Position numbers and translations under genes: made by a program | Shown: piece after piece, positions 1 through 5,810 of the stretch | Layout: each line of letters starts with the position of its first letter | Position numbering within the stretch: the first letter of the stretch is position 1 | Assembly (NCBI GenBank): GCA_964477485.1 | Contig: CAYZEE010000046.1 | Coordinates: 1 to 6,922 of the forward strand | DNA: 6,922 nucleotides | Direction: 5' to 3' | Origin: CAYZEE01 sp964477485 | Lineage (GTDB): Bacteria > Patescibacteriota > Microgenomatia > Levybacterales > UBA12049 | The notes under the pieces: model-generated | The model's input: the letters and a program-made list of their open reading frames with translations, nothing else | Database searches by the model: none | What the model was told of the DNA's origin: nothing

Positions 1-104
1 ACAGCGATAACCGGAAGAGAAAGAATAATAAGGAAAGCCAGAAGAACGTATTTAAGTTCTCGTCGATATGACCAGAGCATTAATCCGATTTTCAGTTGAT
101 TCAT
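1..104 (-). CDS. Membrane-anchored protein, N-terminal fragment (gene runs off the left edge)
   Basis: An open frame starts at ATG 104-102 and reads 34 codons to the window edge without a stop. It begins MNQLKIGLMLWSYRREL and continues into a hydrophobic stretch from about residue 19 to 34 that looks like a single membrane span or uncleaved signal anchor, preceded by basic residues (inside-positive). An in-frame TGA lies directly upstream at 107-105, so this is the first possible start; the other nearby ATG (108-106) opens a frame that stops after 18 codons. It begins 14 nt after the VirB4 stop and so belongs to the T4SS operon. In related clusters this position often holds a membrane-anchored peptidoglycan hydrolase (M23, NlpC/P60 or lysozyme-like). 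That function is inferred only from gene order; no catalytic domain is visible here. Confidence 0.7.
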   Translation of the reverse strand, partial: MNQLKIGLMLWSYRRELKYVLLAFLIILSLPVIA

Positions 105-118
105 TCATTTAGTATTCT

Positions 119-1939
119 TTACAAATAAATTTCTTTTGGATCGGTAGTTAGTAACGGATGTTCTTTTTCGGAAGCTACCACTTTTAGGGCCACATGATTT
201 TGGTCTGCAATAATCAATGCTTCTCCGCGATCACAAGTCAACAAAAATCGTTGTTCGTATTCGCTGAGATTGAATTCACTAGCCACTTTCTTAATTGTGG
301 TTGTATCCTGTTTCATTAAAATTCTTAGCGACGATTGAGAAGCAATCGCTCGGCCGTAATCTTGCGTTAAAAAATCATTGGCTTGTTGAGAGATAATGGT
401 TACGCCTAAATAATATTTTCTGGCTCTTCGAACTAAACCAGAAATAAATCTAGCGCTTTCTTCTTGGGAAAGTAACAGCCATCCTTCATCAATAACCAGA
501 ATTCGCTTTTGCGGTTTAGTTTTCACTTGGGAATGAACAAAATTAGCGATAACCAACATCATAATAGGTCGCAATGATTCGTTTAAATCTTTGATATCAA
601 AAATCACTAATCGATTATTAAGTTCAATATTGGTTTGAGAATCAAAAACCGTAGCTAAAGAGCCTACAACAAACCGTTCTAGTCGGTTGCATAAATCCTT
701 TTGATTCATCTTTTTTAGAGTCTCGTAAAAATCTTTAAGTAGGGGATAGGTTCTTTCTTTTAGCTTTCTTCCGCGTACATCTCTATGTTCTTTTGGAGTA
801 TAAAAGTAATGTAAATCCCAGCCACGATCTTTGTATGTTTGAATAAGAGCCCTATCAACAACAGCTTTTTCCTCTGAATTTAAGCCACCAACCATTAAAG
901 AGATAATTTCGGTTAAATCTTGGATATGCTCTCCGAGATCATTTTTGCCAGTATATGAGCTTAGGGTAAAGTCAAACGGGTTAATTTTCTCTTGCGAGGT
1001 TGCCGAGAGTTGAATATATGTTCCGCCGACTGAAGATGATAGTTGTTTATATTCCCGCTCCGGATCAACTACAATTACTTTAGTTCCCTGCATAAGCTGT
1101 CTAAGAATTTCAACTTTGGCCGTATAACTCTTTCCAGACCCCGATTGAGCAAAAACAATGGAGTTGGCATTGTTTAACGAAAACCTATCAACAATTACGA
1201 GTGAATTATTTGATCTATTGATACCATAAAGAATTCCTGATTCCTGTACCAATTCAGAAGAGACAAATGGAAACGTTAAAGCCGCAGATGAGCTGTCTAA
1301 ATTTCTTTTCTGAGCTAATAGGTTTTCAGCACGAGGTAAAGTTGATTGTAATCCTTCCAACTGTTGGAAAGTGGCGGTTTTGATATAAAACATCCTTGAT
1401 TTCATTACTGTTTCCAAAAGTGTTGTTATTTTGTTTAAATCAGTTAGTGTGTCAGCAGTTATGGTCATGTAGACGGATAGTTGGAATAGCTTTTCCTGAG
1501 CTCTTTGGATTTTATCTTTTAACTCCATGGCCGATTCCAAAGGATCGGTAATCTCGCTTCCTATGACTTTACCGGCTTTAAGCATATTTCTTTTGGTCGA
1601 TTCAAGCTCGGTGATTTTTCTATTGAGTTTAGGGAGCGCCAAAAGAGGATCGATTTGCTCAATGTGATAAGAAATATCACAATTGTGGTTGAAATTAACG
1701 AGCATATTTAACCAGCCGGTTGAGGCGGTAAATGGATAACCGGAGATAAAAAGGGTTCGGACATATTTATCACCGATTTGAAGGTAGTTTGCCTCTTCTG
1801 CAAGGCCGGAATAGGAAATAAGATCAATTTGGTCTTGTTCGCCAAAATTAAACTCCAGAGATTTTTTTAGTAAGTCTTTATCTGATCTTTTCTTACCGTT
1901 TGTCTTTTTATGGCCGTTTGATTTAAACAGATTAAACAT
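119..1939 (-). CDS. virB4: VirB4-family T4SS ATPase
   Basis: This is the energy-providing ATPase of the secretion system, expected at the cytoplasmic face of the inner membrane. At 606 residues it is shorter than classical VirB4/TraC proteins (roughly 800). Residues about 40-230 form the VirB4 N-terminal region, with the family-like stretch RTLFISGYPFTASTGWL near 61-77. The ATPase domain follows: Walker A AQSGSGKS at 264-271 (Lys270), the VDPEREY strand at 291-297, Walker B ILVIDEGW at 480-487 (Asp484, Glu485), a basic VRRARK segment at 503-508 and the ISQQAND motif at 516-522, typical of VirB4/HerA-type hexamers. The basic N-terminal 25 residues may be a flexible tail. The start overlaps the stop of the preceding TraC-like gene by 8 nt and has no clear Shine-Dalgarno, suggesting translational coupling. 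No in-frame alternative start lies just upstream. The catalytic motifs look intact. Confidence 0.95.
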   Translation of the reverse strand: MFNLFKSNGHKKTNGKKRSDKDLLKKSLEFNFGEQDQIDLISYSGLAEEANYLQIGDKYVRTLFISGYPFTASTGWLNMLVNFNHNCDISYHIEQIDPLLALPKLNRKITELESTKRNMLKAGKVIGSEITDPLESAMELKDKIQRAQEKLFQLSVYMTITADTLTDLNKITTLLETVMKSRMFYIKTATFQQLEGLQSTLPRAENLLAQKRNLDSSSAALTFPFVSSELVQESGILYGINRSNNSLVIVDRFSLNNANSIVFAQSGSGKSYTAKVEILRQLMQGTKVIVVDPEREYKQLSSSVGGTYIQLSATSQEKINPFDFTLSSYTGKNDLGEHIQDLTEIISLMVGGLNSEEKAVVDRALIQTYKDRGWDLHYFYTPKEHRDVRGRKLKERTYPLLKDFYETLKKMNQKDLCNRLERFVVGSLATVFDSQTNIELNNRLVIFDIKDLNESLRPIMMLVIANFVHSQVKTKPQKRILVIDEGWLLLSQEESARFISGLVRRARKYYLGVTIISQQANDFLTQDYGRAIASQSSLRILMKQDTTTIKKVASEFNLSEYEQRFLLTCDRGEALIIADQNHVALKVVASEKEHPLLTTDPKEIYL

Positions 1940-2552
1940 AGGTATTTTGCAATAACATCTGTATGGTTTGGCCTTTTAATTCCTGAGTTTTGGTTTGAGC
2001 TGGGTTGTAGAAACTGTAAAATAAATCTAAAACTTCAAGACCATCTAGTTGCCGCACTTTCATTCCTAATTTTTCTAACCCCTTTTGAACAATATCTCTA
2101 TGTAAATTGAGTTGCTCTTTGATAAGATGAAAATCTTGGTTTTTATCGATATGTCGGTAAGGAATTATCACATAAAAGCGACGCGATAAGATTTTGTTAC
2201 CGGAGATGACGTTTCGAATAAATTCGCAGTAATTCGTAATCTGGTTTTTGTAGATTTGGATTTTCTCTTGATTTTTAGTCTGAGAAATTTGCTCTAAATA
2301 GCGGTCAATGTCAACTTCCCGGATACGAATAAGAATTTGAGGTTCACATGGTAAAGAATTTAGGAAGTTCTGAAAGGAATCAATGAGAACGTCTTGTTCC
2401 TCTTCGCTTTTTAATTCAAAGTTGATCGACGAGGTTTCTAATATAACCCGATACTCGTTATTAGGTAAAATTAATACAGAATCTTTTACTTCTTTGATCC
2501 TAATCTGGTTTCGTGAGCTTACCTTATTTTTTGATTTGTTCAAAAGCCACAT
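1932..2552 (-). CDS. TraC-like protein (resembles the VirB4/TraC N-terminal domain)
   Basis: A 206-residue soluble protein with no membrane span, signal peptide or P-loop. Its pattern resembles the N-terminal domain of TraC/VirB4 ATPases: a VLILPNNEYRVILET strand region (26-40), INFELKSEEEQ (43-53), the segment LNSLPCEPQILIRIREVDID (64-83), a helical middle with YLEQI (85-89), then the strand RRFYVIIPY (124-132) and a C-terminal helix bundle. I infer an accessory to VirB4 or PrgI at the membrane-cytoplasm interface; its biochemical role is unknown to me. It lies between the PrgI-like gene (29-nt overlap at its start) and virB4 (8-nt overlap at its end). The start at 2552 is supported by a strong Shine-Dalgarno AAAGGAGG five nt upstream. 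It could be a remnant of a VirB4 duplication or a domain that was split off; VirB4 here still keeps its own N-terminal region. Confidence 0.8.
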   Translation of the reverse strand: MWLLNKSKNKVSSRNQIRIKEVKDSVLILPNNEYRVILETSSINFELKSEEEQDVLIDSFQNFLNSLPCEPQILIRIREVDIDRYLEQISQTKNQEKIQIYKNQITNYCEFIRNVISGNKILSRRFYVIIPYRHIDKNQDFHLIKEQLNLHRDIVQKGLEKLGMKVRQLDGLEVLDLFYSFYNPAQTKTQELKGQTIQMLLQNTYV

Positions 2553-3042
2553 TAATTCCTCCTTTCTTTCCCTCCCTATAACTTAAGCTATATTTGGGGT
2601 TGCCGATTAAGTTTTCAAACTTGACAAAATCGGGAACACTTATGGTAAATGTGGGTTGTTTTATCTCTTTTCTTGCGATATTTTTATTTACCAATTTGAC
2701 CTCTTTTTTCTCACCGGCCGGTAAATGTAAATTGCGAAGATAAGAGCAGTTTTTGTTAAATACATAATATTTGGGCCGAACGTTGTATCTGAAAAGCACC
2801 ATTATCCAGCTTAACACTACTTTTCCCTTAATACGGGCCGCTAAAAGTAAACAAACAAAAAATACAACTAAAATCAACAGCAGTTTATACCAGGCAAAGT
2901 GCATGACAGGCAAGAAAAGCGCATAGACAATGGTTGACCAGAAAACTGGGACCATAAGAAGCATGATTTGAGTTAAGTTGAGGTTTCCGGCGATTTTGTC
3001 CTCAACGGTCGTGATTTGAGCCGGAATGACAGTTGTTCTCAT
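2524..3042 (-). CDS. PrgI-family T4SS inner-membrane protein
   Basis: A 172-residue protein with the PrgI N-terminal signature IPAQITTVEDKIAGNL (6-21). Two closely spaced membrane spans follow at about 25-44 and 51-69, joined by a very short loop, then a basic cytoplasmic region from Arg70 with RYNVRPKYY at 85-93. PrgI-like proteins occupy the VirB3 position in Gram-positive-type T4SS and are thought to link the VirB4 ATPase to the membrane channel; the C-terminal half, about 100 residues, would be cytoplasmic. Its ATG shares four nt (ATGA) with the TGA stop of the VirB6-like gene, a classic translational-coupling arrangement. A purine-rich AGGAAAGG lies about 11 nt upstream. Its 3' end contains the ribosome binding site of the next gene. 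Confidence 0.9.
   Translation of the reverse strand: MRTTVIPAQITTVEDKIAGNLNLTQIMLLMVPVFWSTIVYALFLPVMHFAWYKLLLILVVFFVCLLLAARIKGKVVLSWIMVLFRYNVRPKYYVFNKNCSYLRNLHLPAGEKKEVKLVNKNIARKEIKQPTFTISVPDFVKFENLIGNPKYSLSYREGKKGGINVAFEQIKK
2558..2565 (-). promoter_or_regulatory. Strong Shine-Dalgarno of the TraC-like gene, inside the PrgI-like coding region
   Basis: AAAGGAGG followed by a 5-nt spacer and ATG (2552-2550). It lies within codons for Lys-Gly-Gly near the PrgI-like C-terminus, so the bases serve as both coding sequence and ribosome binding site. It fixes the TraC-like start despite the 29-nt overlap. Confidence 0.85.
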
Positions 3043-4340
3043 GCTGTTGCTACCTTTCCTGTGGTTTTAACTGCCCCATTATTGGTTACTTCTCTGGTTT
3101 TTGAAGCGGCATGGTCGGTGGTCATTATATTCATGATTTGATGACCGATTTTTCCTAAAACGCGGTTGGCTGATGAGTAAAAAACCATCTGCATCATAAA
3201 GGAAGGGACTTTCAGTAGTGTGAGAAACAATCCAATGGCGACAGCGATAGAAACTAAAGAATTACCCGACTGATCAGGGAGGGCTAAGAAGGCTGAGGCA
3301 AGCTGAATTATCACTACATGGACAAAGACAATAAAGATAGTAACGACGTAACTTTTAACGGCAATTTCGGCAAAATCGGAAAATTTAGGGACGATTGATA
3401 AGAGAAATATAAACGGCGACAACACCGCACCCAGAGAAATCATAATCAGACGGCTAATGTACATAAGGAGAAGAATAATTGCGATAATCAAAAAGAGGAT
3501 AAGGAAAATGAGAGTAATCAATGGTGTGGTGCCAGTAATGAGAGTTGCCGGATTTATGGCATTCACAACCCACGCTTGGTTTAGGCCACCGGTTGAGTTA
3601 AGAACGGTGGTAACCAAGGCATTGACGGTAGTTATAAGGTAATCGGCTAAAAACAAAGAAACATTGGCTCCTAGGAATGCCAAACCAATTTTTGGGAGCA
3701 ATTTTGACAATTCCGCCTCATCATAGCCAAATGTTGAGGCGCTCATAAAATGAAGCCCTAGTAAAGCAGTAATGACGATAAATAAAGAATCAGTAATGCC
3801 TAACATTACCAGCCAGAAGTTCACAATAACTTGATTATTTAAAAGACTTGGCGTTGTGGTTAAAAATCCAATGATTCCATTGACAATAGGTTGTGTTGCC
3901 GACTCAACAATGTTTTGGATAAAACTAGAGACGGCGTCGATTAAGACCTGCGTTAATCCGTCACTTGGTTTAACCGATTGAATCTGAGTAAGGGGGATTA
4001 CCGAAGAACTACCGGATGGTGCACCTAAATTTAGCGCTCCGTTGAAAAGAGACATAATCACTCCGGCTCCTAAGACAATAACGGAACCAATTAAAGCATT
4101 CCTAATGGTTTTCTTAGCGCTGGTAATTGCTTCGGGCTTTCCGGTTGAGGACATATATTGATAACCACCCTTGATGAGAAAAAGAACAGTTGCGGCCGAG
4201 GAGATAATAGTAATAAGATTTACGGTATCACTCGTGTATTGAGTAATTTGAGAGCTTGTGGATATGGCCAAGACAGGGTGCGGAAAGAACAGAAAAACGA
4301 GAAATAACCACAAGCCATAAAGAGCTAACTTTTTAACCAT
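3039..4340 (-). CDS. Polytopic VirB6/TrbL-like channel protein with an N-terminal pilin-like domain
   Basis: A 433-residue integral membrane protein. Residues 1-25 look like a cleavable signal peptide (basic MVKK, hydrophobic core, ending PVLA). Residues about 30-100 form a VirB2/TrbC-like unit of two spans (about 41-57 and 81-98) joined by the polar loop GGYQYMSSTGKPEAITSAKK, closely matching the loop of the neighbouring pilin. After a Gly/Ser-rich linker (105-115), the rest contains about five or six spans near 172-198, 215-236, 272-294, 296-316, 327-350 and 362-380, as in VirB6/TrbL channel proteins. The tail, about 390-433, is polar and basic and probably cytoplasmic. It follows the pilin gene by 26 nt. 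No Shine-Dalgarno precedes its ATG, and an in-frame TAA 12 nt upstream rules out an earlier start. The family call is by topology and context. Confidence 0.85.
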   Translation of the reverse strand: MVKKLALYGLWLFLVFLFFPHPVLAISTSSQITQYTSDTVNLITIISSAATVLFLIKGGYQYMSSTGKPEAITSAKKTIRNALIGSVIVLGAGVIMSLFNGALNLGAPSGSSSVIPLTQIQSVKPSDGLTQVLIDAVSSFIQNIVESATQPIVNGIIGFLTTTPSLLNNQVIVNFWLVMLGITDSLFIVITALLGLHFMSASTFGYDEAELSKLLPKIGLAFLGANVSLFLADYLITTVNALVTTVLNSTGGLNQAWVVNAINPATLITGTTPLITLIFLILFLIIAIILLLMYISRLIMISLGAVLSPFIFLLSIVPKFSDFAEIAVKSYVVTIFIVFVHVVIIQLASAFLALPDQSGNSLVSIAVAIGLFLTLLKVPSFMMQMVFYSSANRVLGKIGHQIMNIMTTDHAASKTREVTNNGAVKTTGKVATA

Positions 4341-4366
4341 ATGCTTAAAAGCTTAGATAACTAAAT

Positions 4367-4720
4367 TTAGTGAGAAACAGCTGTCGTACTAGTTCCAAAT
4401 GCCGTTCCTGCTACTTGGGAAATAATGTTTGTCAGAACAAAAGCCCCTAAAACTATCGCTAATCCCACTGCAGAATACACAATTGTTTTTTTCGATTGGT
4501 CCAATTTTTCCGGATTTCCCGAACTGGTAATATATCCAAACCCGCCCCAAACAAAAAACCCGGCAGCTACCAGACCGGCTAAGGCAACCAAGATTTGAAT
4601 GACATTTTGGATAAAGGTTTGGATTTGAGCAACACCGGCTGTATCAGCAAGTGCGGGAGTGGCAATAGCGAAAAAAGCAAGGGTAATAAATGTATTAATG
4701 GCAACGATTTTCTTCTTCAT
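4367..4720 (-). CDS. VirB2/TrbC-like pilin
   Basis: A 117-residue pilin precursor. Residues 1-25 are a signal peptide (MKKK, hydrophobic core, ALA cleavage motif at 23-25), leaving a mature protein of about 92 residues starting DTAGVAQ. Two hydrophobic segments (about 37-58 and 79-100) flank the polar loop GGFGYITSSGNPEKLDQSKK, the standard VirB2/TrbC hairpin. It is first in the T4SS operon, fitting the high expression that a structural pilin needs. The start is the ATG at 4720: the Shine-Dalgarno GGGAGGTG lies 6 nt before it. The longer GTG reading at 4729 would sit inside that Shine-Dalgarno and add three residues, so it is rejected. The same loop motif recurs in the next gene, which suggests duplication of this domain. 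Confidence 0.92.
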   Translation of the reverse strand: MKKKIVAINTFITLAFFAIATPALADTAGVAQIQTFIQNVIQILVALAGLVAAGFFVWGGFGYITSSGNPEKLDQSKKTIVYSAVGLAIVLGAFVLTNIISQVAGTAFGTSTTAVSH

Positions 4721-4726
4721 AAATTT

Positions 4727-4734
4727 CACCTCCC
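4727..4734 (-). promoter_or_regulatory. Shine-Dalgarno that decides the pilin start
   Basis: GGGAGGTG followed by the 6-nt spacer AAATTT and ATG at 4720-4718. The GTG inside this motif is in frame and would be taken as the start by a longest-ORF rule, but it has no ribosome binding site of its own at the right distance. Confidence 0.85.
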
Positions 4735-4739
4735 ATCTT

Positions 4740-4760
4740 TAGAAAAAACAAGTTTCTCTA
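4740..4760 (-). promoter_or_regulatory. Second leader hairpin just upstream of the pilin Shine-Dalgarno
   Basis: In the minus-strand transcript TAGAGAAA (4760-4753) can pair with TTTTTCTA (4747-4740) around a 5-nt loop: eight pairs including one G-U. It lies directly after the terminator-like U-tract and ends five nt before the Shine-Dalgarno. The stem is A/U-rich and weak. It might present the ribosome binding site or shield the 5' end of a processed transcript, or mean nothing. Confidence 0.35.
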
Positions 4761-4800
4761 AAAATAAAAAATACTGTCGTTATAGATAAGACAGTATCTT
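4759..4800 (-). terminator. Factor-independent terminator-like hairpin between recombinase and T4SS operon
   Basis: On the minus strand ATACTGTC (4797-4790) and GACAGTAT (4778-4771) are perfect 8-bp arms around an 11-nt loop. They are extendable outward by one G-U and two A-U pairs, which use the first bases of the tract TTTTTATTTTT (4770-4760). This has the form of an intrinsic terminator for leftward transcription. It could end the recombinase transcript, whose stop codon is about 130 nt upstream, or act as an attenuator in the leader of the pilin operon, since its U-tract ends only about 40 nt before the pilin ATG. No U-tract follows the stem on the plus strand, so it is one-directional. 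Confidence 0.7.
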
Positions 4801-4824
4801 AAAACTAACTTATAATTACTTACT

Positions 4825-4853
4825 ATATTAACATAACAAGTCGGAGAAATCAA
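4825..4853 (-). promoter_or_regulatory. Candidate sigma70-type promoter for the T4SS operon
   Basis: TTGATT (4853-4848) and TAATAT (4830-4825) are separated by exactly 17 nt; each matches its -35 or -10 consensus at 4 of 6 positions. A transcript from here would start near 4818 and pass through the terminator-like hairpin before reaching the pilin gene. The surrounding DNA is very AT-rich, so chance matches are likely. An alternative -10-like TATAAC at 4784-4779 lies inside the hairpin and would yield a transcript lacking its left arm. Confidence 0.4.
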
Positions 4854-4932
4854 GGAATTATAAAGTAACAGCAAGCTAAATAAAAATTAAGGAGACAGTA
4901 AAATATTTTTACAAGATAACACAATAGTATTT

Positions 4933-5568
4933 TTAATTAAAAGTTTTCTTTGCTTCCGGATTTATTACCTCTGATAATTTTCTACTCAATATATAGTTTC
5001 TAACAGTCAGTCGGTGAACATTTAATATGCGCGCTATTGCGGCAACCGGAATATTTTTTTGTAACAATTCTCGAATAACAGTTTCCTTACCGGTAAGTTT
5101 AGTGATTGTTGATAGGCTGCCTTTAGGCCTTCCTAATCTTCTTCCTTCGCTTTTTTTTCTCGCTAGAGCTTCTTTAGTTCGGGAAGAAATCATGGAACGC
5201 TCGATTTCAGCAGAGAGTGAAAATGCAAAAGCTAAAACCTTTGAATTAATGTTATTTCCTAGTTCATACCGTTCTTTAGTAGTATAAACTTTAGCCTGTT
5301 TTTCCATGAGAGAGTGGAGAATACTCATCACTTCCATTAGTGATCGGCCGAGTCGTGAGAGTTCAGTAACGATCAAGACATCGTCTTTTTTCATTTCGGA
5401 TAGAAGAGTTCCAAGTTTTCTCTCTTTAAGATGTTTCGTCGCGCTTATGGTTTCTTCAACCCAGGAGTCGATCGAGAGTTTTTTTTCTTGAGCGAATTGT
5501 AGGATTTCAAACCGTTGATTCTCGGTCGTTTGTTTGTCGGTTGAAACTCTGATATAACCGTAGATCAT
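4933..5568 (-). CDS. Small serine recombinase, Mpi DNA-invertase type
   Basis: A 211-residue site-specific recombinase of the resolvase/invertase family. The N-terminus MIYGYIRVSTDKQT carries the catalytic Ser9, preceded by Arg7. The conserved ELSRLGRS segment (69-76) provides Arg72 and Arg75. The long E-helix SAEIERSMISSRTKEAL (119-135) follows, then GRRLGRPKGS (142-151) and a C-terminal helix-turn-helix near 165-193 (PVAAIARILNVHRLTVRNY). The order (catalytic domain first, HTH last) separates it from IS607-type recombinases. The sequence is strongly reminiscent of the Bacteroides Mpi master invertase family, including ENQRFEI and the SKVLAFAFSLSAEIER stretch; this is recognised from memory. 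Members invert DNA between short inverted sites, often to switch promoters. It starts 5 nt after the 63-residue gene without its own strong Shine-Dalgarno, so the two are probably co-transcribed and translationally coupled. Confidence 0.93.
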   Translation of the reverse strand: MIYGYIRVSTDKQTTENQRFEILQFAQEKKLSIDSWVEETISATKHLKERKLGTLLSEMKKDDVLIVTELSRLGRSLMEVMSILHSLMEKQAKVYTTKERYELGNNINSKVLAFAFSLSAEIERSMISSRTKEALARKKSEGRRLGRPKGSLSTITKLTGKETVIRELLQKNIPVAAIARILNVHRLTVRNYILSRKLSEVINPEAKKTFN

Positions 5569-5573
5569 AAGGA

Positions 5574-5765
5574 TTAAAAAATAGCCAACTGTCCATTTTG
5601 TTTTTGTTGTTGCCGTTCAAAGTGTAGTCCTAAGACGGCTTTATACAAAACCCGGGCAGCCAGCGTAAATTTTTCTACCTCAATTGGTGTCGGTTTGCGT
5701 CCTAATTCATCAAGAAGGGCAACGGCGATCTTTGCGCGTAAAAGTTTCTTCTTTTGTTCGTTCAT
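5574..5765 (-). CDS. Small hypothetical protein coupled to the recombinase
   Basis: A 63-residue protein that I do not recognise. It is rich in Lys, Leu, Ala and Gln, has no membrane span or signal peptide and no Cys, and looks mostly helical: basic start MNEQKKKLLRAKIAVALLDE, a break at GRKPTPIEVEKF (22-33), a second amphipathic helix LAARVLYKAVLGLHFERQQQ (35-54), and a polar tail ending GQLAIF. It ends 5 nt before the recombinase start, the tightest link in this part of the window, so a shared function (regulator, accessory or recombination directionality partner) is a reasonable guess but no more. The ATG at 5765 has no recognisable Shine-Dalgarno; translation could be leaderless or weak. 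The coding status rests on spacing and the absence of a better alternative. Confidence 0.65.
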   Translation of the reverse strand: MNEQKKKLLRAKIAVALLDELGRKPTPIEVEKFTLAARVLYKAVLGLHFERQQQKQNGQLAIF

Positions 5766-5775
5766 ATAGTTATGT

Positions 5776-5805
5776 TAAAATAAACGTATATAATATATTA
5801 TTTTA
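5776..5805. repeat. Inverted repeat upstream of the 63-residue gene
   Basis: TAAAATAA (5776-5783) and TTATTTTA (5798-5805) are perfect 8-bp inverted arms around a 14-nt AT-rich spacer. They lie 11-40 bp upstream of the small gene's ATG, where a promoter and operator would be expected. The arms contain only A and T, so chance occurrence in this AT-rich stretch is quite possible. Confidence 0.4.
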
Positions 5806-5810
5806 TACAT

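Noticed and set aside
119..1939. VirB4 as a HerA/FtsK-type DNA translocase
   Set aside because: The ATPase core is related, but the N-terminal VirB4 region and the PrgI/VirB6/pilin operon context fit a T4SS ATPase.
2383..2586. Plus-strand open frames (2383-2586, 3457-3642, 4595-4789, 5027-5287, 5306-5491)
   Set aside because: All lie opposite well-supported minus-strand genes, have no recognisable family or operon logic, and have compositions expected of antisense frames.
4341..4366. CTAAATTTAG palindrome and short TTAG/CTAA stem at the pilin-VirB6 junction as a terminator
   Set aside because: The stems are four to five A/T-rich pairs with no U-tract; readthrough into the VirB6-like gene is expected.
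4721..4729. GTG at 4729 as the pilin start
   Set aside because: It lies inside the Shine-Dalgarno GGGAGGTG of the ATG at 4720, and the signal peptide is better formed from MKKK.
4741..4932. Invertible promoter in front of the pilin operon
   Set aside because: Apart from the short terminator hairpin no pair of inverted repeats flanks the promoter-like elements, and none resembles the dyad at 5861.
4933..5568. Recombinase as an IS607-type transposase or an ICE large serine integrase
   Set aside because: IS607 recombinases have an N-terminal HTH and large integrases have a long C-terminal zinc-ribbon/coiled-coil region; this protein has a C-terminal HTH and only 211 residues. No TnpB gene or IS ends are seen.
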